A stretch of DNA of 64,000 bases. Source: Plecoglossus altivelis. Its lineage: Eukaryota; Chordata; Actinopteri; Osmeriformes; Plecoglossidae. The translations under genes and the position numbers were made by a program. The stretch is from NCBI GenBank assembly GCA_036571765.1, contig BROE01000020.1, forward strand, positions 596,497 through 660,496, written 5' to 3'. The first letter of the stretch is position 1. Each line of letters starts with the position of its first letter. The notes beneath the pieces were generated by a model. It saw only the letters and a list, made by a program, of their open reading frames with translations. It had not been told where the DNA came from and made no database searches. Below, in pieces: positions 1 through 10,319 of this stretch.

Positions 1-682
1 CGGAAGAAGGTGGCTTGCTCCCTCCAGGTGGGTGGGGAGCCCTTGCTTCAAGTGGAGGATTTCAAGTATCTCTGGGTCTTGTTTACGAGTGAGGGAAGGA
101 CGGAACGTGAGATTGACAGGCGGATCGGTGCGGCGGCCGCAGTGATGCGCTCTCTGGACCGGTCCGTCGTGGTGAAGAAGGAGCTGAGCCGGAAGGAAAA
201 GCTCTCAATTTACCGGTCTATCTACGTTCCTACTCTCACCTATGGTCATGAACTTTGGGTAATGACTGAAAGGATGAGATCGCGGATACAAGCGGTCGAA
301 ATGAGTTTTCTTTGCAGGGTGGCTGGGTGCTCCCTTAGAGATAAGGTGAGGAGCTCGGTCACACGGGAGGAGCTCGGAGTAGAGCCGCTGCTCCTCCACG
401 TCGAGAGGAGCCAGCTGAGGTGGCTCGGGCATCTGTTTCGGATGCCTCCTGGACGCCTCCCTCGGGAGGTGTTCCGGGCATGTCCTACCGGGAGGCGGCC
501 CCGGGGAAGACCCAGGACACGCTGGAGGGACTATGTCTCTCGGCTAGCCTGGGAATGCCTCAGGATCCCCCTGGAGGAGCTGGAGGTGGTGTGCGTGGAG
601 AAGGAAGTCTGGGCCTCCCTGCTCAGACTGCTGCCCCCGCGACCCGGCCCCGGATAAGCGGAAGACAATGGATGGATGGATG
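1..682 (+). mobile_element. RTE/Rex3-type LINE, 3' end
   Basis: The reading frame is open from the window edge to TAA at 655-657, about 215 residues. It is the C-terminal part of a LINE reverse transcriptase protein: LSIYRSIYVPTLTYGHELW, LRWLGHLFRMP and a basic GRRPRGRPRTRW block are hallmarks of a very common fish LINE that I place in the RTE clade (Rex3-like). The copy ends in a short GATG repeat at 668-682, a typical RTE tail. The 5' part lies outside the window. The family name is from memory of such sequences; membership of a LINE is certain. A second, 5'-truncated copy is at 24131-24437. Confidence 0.85.
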
Positions 683-1314
683 TTAGTTCATAGTACCATA
701 GTCCAGTGATACTGGACCAAATGCCCCATACTAACTGAGATATCAAACACATATTTGTGCTTTAAATTAGGGAACAAAGAAAGCTGAACACACACAAACT
801 TCATTTTTTATTGGTCATTTGCTGAATCAAATTCAAAATAAAAAAAAACAAAGGTAACAACATTGAATTTATTGAGGTTGGCCCTGCGACATGTAGGACT
901 AATGCAACTTCACAGTAAAAAGATCACAGGTCAACTGGGACACTTAAGCTTTATCTTCCTGGCTTTATCTGTGAAAACTAGAAAACTAGTTCATCCACAT
1001 CCTCATAATTATAAAATACAATGTTCTATGGTGAATGCAATATGCTTCTGTACATCCTTGGAGGGTATAGGGCCAAATTGGTTCTATGTGTGTGATGTCA
1101 CTTTATGGGGTGTGGCCTTTATCTCTCCAAAACCAGGTATCTCAAAGATCTATGATGAGTGAATTTACACAGCATTACAAAGAAAATACTGTTTAAGCTA
1201 TAAAAAGCAAAAGCTTAAAGAAAATTTAAAAATATTTTAAATTTTATTATTTATTATTATTATTATTGTATTATTTATTTTATACATTTTTATTGACATG
1301 CATTATGTCTCTTT

Positions 1315-1355
1315 CCCAGTTTACCAGTAGGACAGGGACTTACTGGTAAACTGGG
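1315..1355. other. Perfect 15-bp inverted repeat (hairpin)
   Basis: CCCAGTTTACCAGTA at 1315-1329 is matched exactly by its reverse complement at 1341-1355 with an 11-nt loop. No poly-T run or coding region is next to it. It could be a transposon terminus pair, a small-RNA hairpin or chance; nothing decides between these. Confidence 0.8.
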
Positions 1356-1529
1356 ACAGCTACTCAGGTAATTTCAAGGGGATTTATGTCGACTTTTGTT
1401 GTGTTTATTATAAATGTCTACAATGGTTACATTGCTATAATTGACTTCTCTTCAGTACAATGTCAAACAGTTTAAAACGTAAAATTTCAGGATAGATCAG
1501 TTAAACAGACAGGGAGGAAGATGAGGACT

Positions 1530-1558
1530 GAGAGAGAGAAAGAGAAAGAGATAGAGAT

Positions 1559-1625
<67 letters not shown>
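1530..1625. repeat. (GA)n microsatellite
   Basis: Nearly pure AG/GA dinucleotides, interrupted by a few GAAAGA and GATAGA units at the left side. Six-frame translation gives only poly-Ser/Leu or Glu/Arg artefacts. Confidence 0.97.
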
Positions 1626-3282
1626 AGATGAGGGCAAGGAACAAGAGAATGTTGAATAAGGAGAGTGAAAAAAGTGCTTCAAAGTACACTCAGATATTTT
1701 ATAGTAAAGAAGTTAAGTGTTTTGCTCGACAGTTCTCTATAATATCATAGGCAAATAGCCTAAAATAGTTCATTACACTTCCATTTAATTTCCTTTAATT
1801 TGAAAACAATTGACTGTTATTTTCCTCAATATAACATTGTAATATAGCGTGAAGTGTTTGTTGGCATGCTCTGTCATGTGATCTCTATCTCTGGATCACT
1901 TCAACTTGTTGCTAAAAACCACAATGTTAACTGAATGCGTCGGAACTAGCGATGTATATCTGCTTTGAAAATTCAAATCTAAAGAATAAAATGTACCATC
2001 TGAAGTTAGTCATCATAGTATTAGTTGTCGTTACAGAAACAAACAAAGTTCTCTAAGGCTTTTTACAGTCATTAAGAAGCAGTTTCCCTCAGGATTCCCA
2101 CAGTAAATGTACCCCGTTTAAACCAGGACATTTTTCAGTCTGAGGTGGGATGTTCTCTAATTGGAATGTAACTCAGTGGAACAAGTTCGCCAGGTAGGCT
2201 GATATTTTACCACTTGATATAAATTACGTTTTAGTTGCCAGAGGCAGGATGGGGGGAATGGGAGTTAGTTACTCATTTCTAAAGAGGCAGCAGGAGAGGG
2301 CTTTGTAGTTACAGTCAGGGTTTTCTCTAGGATGTTTCTCAGCAGCGGCGGGGAAAAGATTTCCCAAAATCTCAGGAAGAATCAAACCTACCGCAATAGT
2401 AGTAGTCTATCTGCTAGTACTATCTTCCAAACGTCTTTCTTTTCTGGGAGACTTTTTGAACTCGTCTGAAAATACAGTTGTGAATATTTGAACACAAACC
2501 TAGCTTCAGTTATTGAATGTCTTTCAGAAAATCCAGGTAAGGTAACTTCAGTGGAGTTGTCTCTAGTCTAGCTGGCTGAAGTAGCCTCCAGTCTAGTGCT
2601 GCCCTGCCAGGCTGAGCAGAGAGGAGAAAGTGCTCCGCTGTACTGTCGCTGTTGGTTAGTAGCTTGTCATGACTTGGTGAGTGTTGACGTCCTGTCACTG
2701 TTCAGTTCCTCATCCTCCAAGCAGAGGGAGCAGCACAACACCGTTTGTTTGAAGAGCGAACAGTTCTGCTGAGTCATATTCTGCGATATCGTGATATTTC
2801 TGACGCAGCGTTGGCAAATATTTACGGTACATCGAGCTGTCCTGGTAGTCGGTTTAAAGAGAGTGGTCGTAAACATTGCTTTTTGTAGGATAATATGATC
2901 AATGTTCTTTCTCTGACTGCTGAAAAATGGACCCGATCTTGTCTACTTGAACCTGGCTTGATTTAATCTTCTTATTTGATCTAGCACTAGTATTTATGGA
3001 CAGACCATATTCCAGACTGATTTGTTAGGTTAATTCAAATCAGATTTGGGACTTAGTTTTACTGAACAGTCCTCTGGTCCTCTGAGATTCCTCTGAGATT
3101 CCATAGAACTACGACCACCAAACTGAACCCACACACAACCTTCCTGAAGTGGGGGAAAGGGTCACTCTGTCTAATGACAGGGAGGTGCAGCTATAACAGC
3201 ACCTGCCAAATGAACCCCTCTGTGCTGACTCACTGTGGAGGCCCACATGGATTCTGTCACAACATTGATCCTCTTTCTCCAG

Positions 3283-3456
3283 GCTGTCAGACTGTTTGGT
3301 CATAGAGGAAGGCTGTGCTTCCCTGGCCTCAGCTCTGAAGTCCAACCCTTTCCATCTGAAGGAACTGGACCTGAGCTACAATCATCCAGGAGAAAAAGGA
3401 TTGAAGCTGCTCTCTGCTGGACTGGAGGATCCACACTGCAGACTGGAGAAGCTCAA
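3283..3456 (+). CDS. LRR exon of an NLR-C (NLRC3-like) gene, copy A
   Basis: The 174-nt exon lies between a pyrimidine-rich AG acceptor (TTTCTCCAG) and a GTAAGG donor. It starts with the last base of a codon and ends with two bases of the next one, the symmetric phase of fish NLR LRR exons, so such exons can be added or skipped in frame. It reads LSDCLVIEEGCASLASALKS, then a consensus repeat core LKELDLSYNHPGEKGLKLLS and DPHCRLEKL. This is a ribonuclease-inhibitor-like leucine-rich repeat pair used for ligand recognition by cytosolic NLR sensors. No NACHT or FISNA exon is in the window, so the gene is partial at best; expression is unknown. Confidence 0.85.
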
Positions 3457-4179
3457 GTAAGGAGATATTTGTTTTTATATACATCTTTATGGAATGTGGC
3501 TTCACACTGATACCCTTTGTGTTACTTAAATAGGCCTTGTATTTCATTATGTTTCCATTAAAAAGGTTAACTTGACAATGTACACTATGGTGCAACTGTG
3601 ATTATAGCTACTATCACAATTGTATTTTCAGGTGTCTATTTCAGAAACTTGGACTGAAACTTAGGGAGAACCTTTCTTTAGAAGTTTTTTTTAAAAACCC
3701 TATGATGAGGGAAACTCTGGGTTTTTACTAGTTCCAGAAAGAGAGTGAGATAGAATTTCTGTGGGTTCGAGAGTAGTTTGACTTTGCTTTCTGGTTTTGA
3801 TGTCTGTCATTAAGGAAGATGAGAACATCAGAGACTTCAGAAATGAGTTAGGGCAACGGGGGCAGGATGAAAGAGAATGTTAGACATAAGCTGCTGAACC
3901 ACCCTGTTGGACAATAGACACTGGGGGATAAATGGAGCATTGTACATGGTCTTCTGTCTAAGATTCTGGATACAATCCATATTTATGACTTGAGGGGAAG
4001 TTCTGGAAAGGGTCAGTTGGAGACTTACAGTAAGGTGCAAATGAAGCAGCTGTTTAGTTTACAATCCATTGTGGAGAAGAGGGAGTTTATTGTCTGTATT
4101 TATTAACAGTTTTTTGGAATGACCAGATGTGGTGAGTCTATATAAGACTGGGTGTGTATTCAAGTTGGTATCTCTGCAG

Positions 4180-4244
4180 GACGACACTAGCGATGAGTGT
4201 CCTGCAGTAGATCCATCACAGAGCGCTCTGTTCAGTAACGTGCG
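4180..4244 (+). other. Exon-like block conserved in both duplicate copies
   Basis: A 65-nt stretch sits between CTCTGCAG and a GTACAG donor-like site and is open in one frame (DDTSDECPAVDPSQSALFSN). The copy at 15202-15266 has the same length and the same open frame despite several substitutions. Entering it from the upstream LRR exon in phase would hit TAG, so it cannot simply be spliced behind that exon. It may be a relic or a mere splice-site look-alike. Confidence 0.25.
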
Positions 4245-4612
4245 GTACAGAATAAATCATTTGTATTAATCCAGCATCCTGACTATTAAAGTGCACAGTG
4301 TCTTCAGAATTTCCTTCTTGAACTAAAACCAAACGTTGTAAAAACAACAAGGGGTTTATCTTAAACCTAGATCCAAGTGTCAGGTTGAAGTGAGTGTAGC
4401 TAGGGACTTCAACAAGAAAAGATGTCGCATTAATTTGAGTGCAAAATAGTCTTTTGAACTTTATTTTATATAAGTGAGTGTAAATAGTATTTTCAGCTTT
4501 ATGTAATGCAAACATTATGGTGGATTGGTATTGTTATATTTGCATGTATTTAACTGAGAACATTTTTGAAGGTATCAGTTTTGTACACATTTGTGCATTA
4601 AATTATGATACT

Positions 4613-5376
4613 AAGGCCTAATCCCATTGTCTCCCCTAAACCCTGAACCCTTACAGACTGACTTGACGTCAGTCAAGTTAGTGATTGAGTACAAGAGGCT
4701 GCAAGGGCTCAAAATGCTATAAATTGGAATGGGACAGCACTTTGTGGCATTATCAGTAAAATAGTAATGTTGTTTGATCAAATCTGATGAAAGTATATTT
4801 GGAATTTGTCAAATGACAACCTCCACACAGTTCTGGCTGTATGAACCATCAGTGAGCTTTGTGTTTAAACTTACTGATGTTATCTTTTCTTTCTAACTAT
4901 GTTTCCATCAGGGTTGGTTTCTCCTTCCATGCTTGTTTGATTACTGTTCTTTGTCTTTCTTGTCTTATGAGGCAGGTTAGCCAGGATTCTTTCCTCTCTT
5001 CCAGGCTTCCCCTAGTAACCCTCGTGTCTCACATCACCACATGGTGAATTGTGAAAACTGTGCCCTAACCCTCATGCTGTCTTGGCATTCTGCAACTCCC
5101 CCTGTCCTAAGGGTCAAAAAGGTCCCACCTTCAACCCTGAAATAAAGCAGGTTAATTACATTTTTACCCTGTACCCTTTTGGGCACTGAGATGTGAGTAT
5201 GCATTAAACATAGATCTCGGGTCATTCTGAGAACACAAGGGTTAAGGGTACATACAATGTCTGTGAAAGAGCCTTCAAACACTTGAAGATTTGACAGTTG
5301 GACAGCCCTAAGCCCTCACAGACTTAGTGAGAACGTGCCTCAAAGTCTGTGAGTCTGAGGGTGGACATTGGTAAAT
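4613..5376. repeat. MITE-like repeat, copy A
   Basis: The left end (CCTAATCCCATTGTCTCCCC) and the reverse complement of the right end (near 5330-5372, with CCAATGTCCACCCTCAGAC) are similar, as in short non-autonomous DNA transposons common in fish. A piggyBac-type MITE (5065-5245) lies inside. The copy at 15606-16426 is its duplicate. The superfamily is not assigned. Confidence 0.5.
5065..5245. mobile_element. piggyBac-type MITE (TTAA-flanked), copy A
   Basis: The right terminus reads GAACACAAGGGTTAA and the left CTAACCCTCATGCTGTCTT, inverted versions of each other ending in TTAA (left copy mutated to CTAA). TTAA target duplication plus CCCTnnTG-like ends fit non-autonomous piggyBac elements. 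Relatives in this window: 16057-16296, 35237-35492, 39521-39663 and 47145-47385. Confidence 0.7.
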
Positions 5377-6772
5377 AAATCAATGTATGAGAAACACTGA
5401 AAACTGGGTATGTTACCACAGTAACAGACTCTGTGAACCTCACCTGTTTGCCGGCAGCTTTTCTTTAACAAGCCATGAGTTTCTCCCTCTCCTCCCTCAT
5501 GCTGAGCCTGAAGCAACTTTCAGACATGAAAGTTTCCTCATCAACCTGATTGTTGCTGAAGCCAAATAACACATATGAGGATGACATGACATTCTCCAGT
5601 TTCCCATGCAGAGCTAACCTGGCATTTACTGAACATCTCACTGTTAATCTGTGCTGTGGAGGCTGATGGACCCTCCTTCTCATGTGACCCAGTCATGCTC
5701 TGTTAAAAAGGAATGTGCCAGTAGTTTTACCATTCATTCTTACTTCTCATCACTTCTGTGTACTTTGGGAGAGAACAGTGTATCTCAGTAGCTACCATAC
5801 ATGAAGAGGTTTACCTCTGTAGGTCTTTTTGAACCCCTTTCTGTGACAGCAGACAACATGTGTTTATCATTCTGGGATGAACAGCATTCTGCTATAATAT
5901 ACTTTAAACAAGTGTGTTCTGCAAATTCTCTGCAATATAAGTTCCAGCTGCAAGGGTATCTGTTGTGGCCGAAGGCTCAACAAGTCAGATAACACCATCA
6001 GTAACTGTTAGGGGAAATGAACCCCCACAAAATGATCACACACACTAACATGTCATGTAAATGTTGGGCTTATGTATGTAGAATGAACGTATATGTTCGA
6101 TAGTGGATAAACTGTACGATCTGTTGTTCATTGTTAAAGAATGTTCTGAGACTAGCTGGGTGAAGAGAGAGAGTGAAGGTTTAGAGGAATGTCTATTTGA
6201 CCACTCTGGGACAGTTCATCTTTGGGGAGATTTGCTTGACCATTTTGGATGGTCAGTTGGAGACATACAGCAATGTTCTATTGAAGCAGCTGTTTGACCT
6301 TTTTCTATGGAGACCTTTTCTAGTTACAGGTCACCATTGTGGCATTGTGTTGAATTGTGATTTCCTGACTTACAATGCAGGGGGGAGGAGCTTTGGACAT
6401 CAGATTCTGAGGCTGTTTCAGCTGTCATTGTAAATGTCTTAAGAGGGACTTCATGATAGGAGGACAATCTGACTGATGTTTACATTGATTGTTTGTTACC
6501 AGATGTTGTGAGTTTTATATACGACCAGATATGTGGTGGTCTGGGGACTCTCTCTCCTTGATGGTTAAAGCTTCATTTATTTATTTTCTATCTAGAGAAT
6601 TAGAAAAACTGTTCCAATATTCAAACATTTTCTCAATCTTTCATTCTTTAATACTTGTAACCCCTCATATAGTATGGAAGTAAATAAGATGCTCTTTTAA
6701 TCAATTTGTTCAATTTCTTTACTAGAGAACTGGAAACATTGTTCCAAAATTCAATCTTTTTAATGTTTCTTA
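5377..6772. other. Rest of duplicate copy A and its right flank
   Basis: No family is recognised here. Small open frames at 5801-5992, 6103-6297 and 6197-6433 also exist in copy B, but the last two sit in the near-identical patch, so their conservation needs no selection. 6556-6772 is AT-rich single-copy-looking DNA. Confidence 0.5.
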
Positions 6773-7170
6773 GGGGGTGCATGGTGGCGGTGCGTTCAGA
6801 GCCCTTGCCTCCCAGGAAGGAGATCTTGGGTTCGGTTCTTGGGCTGAATCCAACATCACATGATCTCTCTGGGTGAAGTCTGCGTGTCTTCCCCATGTTA
6901 CCGTGGGTTCTCTCCGGGCACTCCGGCTTCCTCCCACCGTCCAAAAACATGCATGTGATAGGTTAATTGGTATATTGAGAAATTGCCTCTAGAGAGTGGA
7001 TGTGTGAGTGAATGGTTGTCTGTGTCTCTGTGTTAGCCCTGCGACTTGCTGGTCCCAGTCCAGGGTGTACCCTGCCTATGGTCCGAAAGCTACTGGCTTA
7101 GGTTCCAGTCACCCGTGACCCCTAAATGGGAATAAGCGGCACTGCAATCCCTCCCAGGGATTAGCAGTAG
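6773..7170 (+). mobile_element. tRNA-like-headed SINE
   Basis: The 5' head holds A-box-like (GGTGGCGGTGCG) and B-box-like (GGGTTCGGTTC) RNA polymerase III promoter motifs, followed by the widespread fish body with TGGGTTCTCTCCGGGCACTC, CCTCCCACCGTCC and CCAGGGTGTACCCTGCCT. A second copy in inverse orientation (40717-41107) shows a target-site duplication and an (ATGG)n tail; here the tail is eroded. Confidence 0.75.
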
Positions 7171-7753
7171 ATCTTTAGCAGTTAATCTTTCCATCTTTAA
7201 TATTGTTATTCCTTAAGAAGTATGACAGTAAATAAGATGCTCCTTTCATCAGTTTTCTTTTTCAACAATAAGAAAATATTGCAATGCAGGAAGATGACAT
7301 TTATACTTTCACGATGTTTCACATTTTTGTTTTTAAACAATGCTTTTTCACCTTTGTACTTTCAAACAGTTTACATACGTTCACACTGATTAAGCTATAA
7401 AAAACATTTCTAACACATTTTACTTCATGTCAATAAATACATTCCACACTTCGTTTCACCTAGATACTTTCACAATGTTAATGTTAATTATGATCTTTGA
7501 AATTCGTTTTATTTTTTCTTGTTCAGATGGGAGTGTGGAAATGTAGAGTGGAGCCCCACAGCTTCTTCACCTTCTTGCTACCTTGCCTTGTTAAAGTTTT
7601 GATATAGAGAAGATCTGTATGAGAACACCTTGTCCACCTGTTGTTTTCATATTGCAACAGTAACTCACTGCAACACCTATAGTAAATCATCAGAATTATA
7701 TTATTTATTTCTACCTCGAGTGATTGTATCCATGTCATGATAACCCTTTACAG
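7171..7753. other. Intronic AT-rich DNA, nothing recognised
   Basis: Homopolymer-rich AT DNA between the SINE and the next LRR exon. No repeat family or exon is recognised. Confidence 0.5.
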
Positions 7754-7924
7754 GCTGTCACAGTGTGACATCACAGAGGAAGGCTGTGCTTCTCTGGGCT
7801 CAGTGTTAAAGTCAACCTCCTTCCTGAGACATCTGGATCTAAGTAACAATGATCTGATGGATGCTGGTATGAAGCTGCTCTCTGTTGGACTGGGGAATCC
7901 ACACTGCAAGCTGGAGACACTGAG
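7754..7924 (+). CDS. LRR exon of an NLR-C (NLRC3-like) gene
   Basis: The exon lies between TTTACAG and a GTCTGT donor and is 171 nt, one codon shorter than the exons at 3283 and 14318. It has the same phase (one leading, two trailing bases). It reads LSQCDITEEGCASLGSVLKS, then LRHLDLSNNDLMDAGMKLLS and NPHCKLETLR, closer to the fish NLR-C consensus (LSxCxITEEGC) than the duplicated exons. It encodes a leucine-rich-repeat pair. The frame is intact. Confidence 0.87.
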
Positions 7925-8094
7925 GTCTGTATTCCTGTTTAACATGCCACAACTATTTTTACAATCTCAGAACACGCACTGAATCACACATCACACACTG
8001 TTTGTAAACTTGTGGTGTACGGAAGTTACCAGGAGACCGGCGAAAGAATATTCAGGGCAGCCAAGAGTTGTTATCCACAAGACAGAGTCATTCT

Positions 8095-8337
8095 GTACAG
8101 GACAGCTGGCAGGTTCACAGTCAGGCCAGGCAAGAGGACAGGACCAGGGGAACTAAGAAGAGGCAGAAATGACTAATGGAGGTAGGGAAAAACACACAGG
8201 TTTTGTGGACATGACAAACAAGAAGAACTGGCACCAAACAGAAAACACAGGGATAAATGAGGGTAGGAAGGGGGATGGGAGACACCTGGAGGGGTCGGAG
8301 ACAAACATGAGACATGCTGAACTGATCAGGGTTTGAC
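8095..8337. repeat. Dispersed fish repeat, unclassified
   Basis: The stretch with GACACCTGGAGGGGTCGGAG, GATCAGGGTTTGACAGG and an A/G-rich body resembles a common fish interspersed sequence. I cannot tell whether it is an LTR piece or a DNA-transposon piece, and no partner copy is in this window. Confidence 0.35.
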
Positions 8338-8743
8338 AGGATTCTATTTAAAACTTATTACTTCATGATGTTATAGTAGAATGGCAGTATATTTTGTATC
8401 TGTTCCTGTTGTCAACACCTCTATGCCTGCATCAAGGGTTGTGGGTCAGAAATGGCAAGAAAAGTATGCTTACTTGTATATTGACAGACCTGCTGTTGGA
8501 TGTAGATTGTAATACATTATTGGTGTATTGTACTACTACTGTATATAACTGGATGTGCAATTTCGAAAAACACTATAGGATGGTAGGATTAAATTTGTGA
8601 AAGTAAACCAACCAGGACAGACAGTCATCTGACCGTTCAAACTGTCTCGGCGTTTAAGAGGGAAATGATTACTCTAATATTCTTTAGTTCTACCTGTAGA
8701 AGATAGTAGTGTTTGTAATCCATATCATGATAACCTTCTGCAG

Positions 8744-8826
8744 GCTGTTGAGCCGGCACATCACAGAGGAAGGCTGTGCTTCCCTGGGTTCAGTGCTAAA
8801 GTCAACCTCCTTCCTGAGACAACTGC
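8744..8826 (+). pseudogene. Truncated NLR LRR exon
   Basis: After CTTCTGCAG the sequence matches the start of the LRR exon at 7754 (LLSRHITEEGCASLGSVLKS, then TSFLRQL) but breaks off after about 83 nt. The following bases are unrelated and run to a stop at 8889-8891. The LDLSxN core and the donor site are missing. The 30 bases before the acceptor also resemble those before 7754, so intron and exon were duplicated together and then truncated. Confidence 0.85.
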
Positions 8827-8935
8827 TGGTAGCAGAGCTGAGCCTGGGGTCGAGAGAACGAGAGTGTGATTACTGGGTGGGATGCATATGAATGAAGGAA
8901 TGATGTGAAGGTGCATGCATATTTAGCTGCTATTA

Positions 8936-10146
8936 CAGTTTTTCTCAATTGTTTAAACACATTTTCTGGTACTTGAGACACAATGACCACAACATATAAC
9001 TCATTCACGAACCCCCTAAACCAATTCTGCTAAACTACAAGCACAGTTCCTGCTTTACACTCAAATTGCAGTTCTAAAACACTTTTTCAAAACACTACAC
9101 ACAATTCTCTGCTTTTGGCACAATTTTCATGCAGAAAATATCTTGTTTTCACAAGAAACACACTGCCATTCAAATATGTACACTGACTCATCACAAGGGC
9201 AAACACCTGTCACACAGTTTTACAACTAGCAATCAGAGCTTTAGCATAAAAGGGCAATAGGTGAGCTGTTCTGTTTTGGAGCAATGGATGCCAACATTGG
9301 AAACAGAAACACTGTAGCATCCATCATCCGGACTTTCCGAAATGAGAATAGGTAAGAAATCTACTCTCACTAGAAAATTGCAGTACTGCATATCAATACA
9401 GTAGTCAAAGAGTACAATAGTACAGTATCGCCTGTGGACTGTTCTGTAGGACTGTAAAAATACTGTAAAGTATATTTCAAGTGTTTAGGAAATGTATACC
9501 TACTTTGTATTTACAGTACTGTACTATTTGTTTGGCAGAACGGAAAGATTACCAACTCAAGGTGGTCGGGAACGTGTTCTGTCTCTTGAACAGGAAAAAT
9601 CTTCTATTTTTTTGTATGTAGTGCATGTGCAACTTTGTGTTGGTTGGGAATGGGATGTGTACACTGTGTACGTTGTTTTTGCAGGAAAAATCTAATACAA
9701 TTTTACAGTGTATTTGTGTGTTCTGAGTATAAAAACAATATTCTCAAATATTTCACAACACACTTATGTGTGTACTGTCTGTAGTAAGTGTAACACTGAA
9801 AACACACAAACTGTACACTGTAACACTGTAACACACTAAAAAGGGCCTAAGTCATTATGATAAATGAAGAAGAAGTGTTTTACATTCATCATAGTGTTTT
9901 ACATTGAGCACATCAGTGTTCAGCTGGTTCTAATAAATGTCTATACATATGATGGTTTGTGTGTGTCATTTGAAAACAAAATACCATTTTGAGAAGAAAT
10001 AACATTGTTTTGAATGTAAAGTTTCATTTTGCAGGAGAATTGAGGGGTTTTGCCCATTGTGTGTGTGTTTTGGGGATTTGTGTGTAGAGTTCTAAGAATA
10101 TGAGGCAAGCTTTCAGAAAATGTGTGTAAACAATTGAGAAAAACTG
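8936..10146 (+). mobile_element. Tc1/mariner-type deletion derivative, copy 1
   Basis: Both ends carry the same inverted terminal repeat of about 34 bp beginning CAGTTTTTCTCAATTGTTTA, flanked by TA (8934-8935, 10147-10148), the Tc1/mariner target signature. Inside are remnants of an IS630-type transposase: a start (MDANIGN) near 9284, the helix-turn-helix end (TVASIIRTFRNENR) at about 9312-9352, a GTAAG intron, and TERLPTQGG after a CAG acceptor at 9537. About 170 nt of the first exon and the entire DDE catalytic region are missing. The longer relative at 41260-42642 fills in part of the first exon. Confidence 0.88.
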
Positions 10147-10257
10147 TAAGACATTGTCTAGTCACCAGACAATATCTTAGTGAACTAAAACATTAACTAA
10201 TGTAGAGTTGAAGGGGGAAATGGTATAACCAGAGGATAGCGCGCAAACTGTCATACT

Positions 10258-10274
10258 CCCCCCCCCCCCCCCCC
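10258..10274. repeat. Poly-C run
   Basis: Seventeen consecutive C followed by GGGGG. It lies at the 3' border of the adjacent LINE and may mark a rearrangement or a sequencing-difficult site. Confidence 0.9.
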
Positions 10275-10319
10275 GGGGGAAGCACGACAGTTATTTGTAT
10301 TACTTTTCCCAACCAGCCT

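Larger units (their letters stand above)
683..2337. other. AT-rich intergenic stretch without recognised genes
   Basis: No coding exon is recognised. The stretch holds a perfect hairpin (1315-1355), a (GA)n tract (1530-1625) and runs of TTA/ATT near 1240-1275. Short open frames here have no family resemblance. Confidence 0.6.
2338..6555. repeat. Duplicated segment, copy A (NLR region)
   Basis: The sequence from CAGCAGCGGCGGGGAAAAG onward recurs at 13378-17560 in the same orientation. The offset starts at 11040 and ends at 11005, so small indels accumulated. Each copy carries one LRR exon, one exon-like 65-nt block, one MITE with a second MITE inside it, and the same flanking DNA. By eye identity is roughly 90 percent over most of the unit but close to 99 percent in the last ~480 bp (6055-6540 against 17060-17545). 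The spacer between the copies holds different LRR exons and transposons, so this is not a simple uninterrupted tandem. Confidence 0.93.

Noticed and set aside
1497..1689. Ser/Leu-rich open frames on the minus strand
   Set aside because: Pure translation of the (GA)n microsatellite.
6103..6433. Small open frames conserved exactly in copy B (17108-17438)
   Set aside because: They lie in the near-identical patch, so identity of the translations carries no evidence of coding; no motif is visible.
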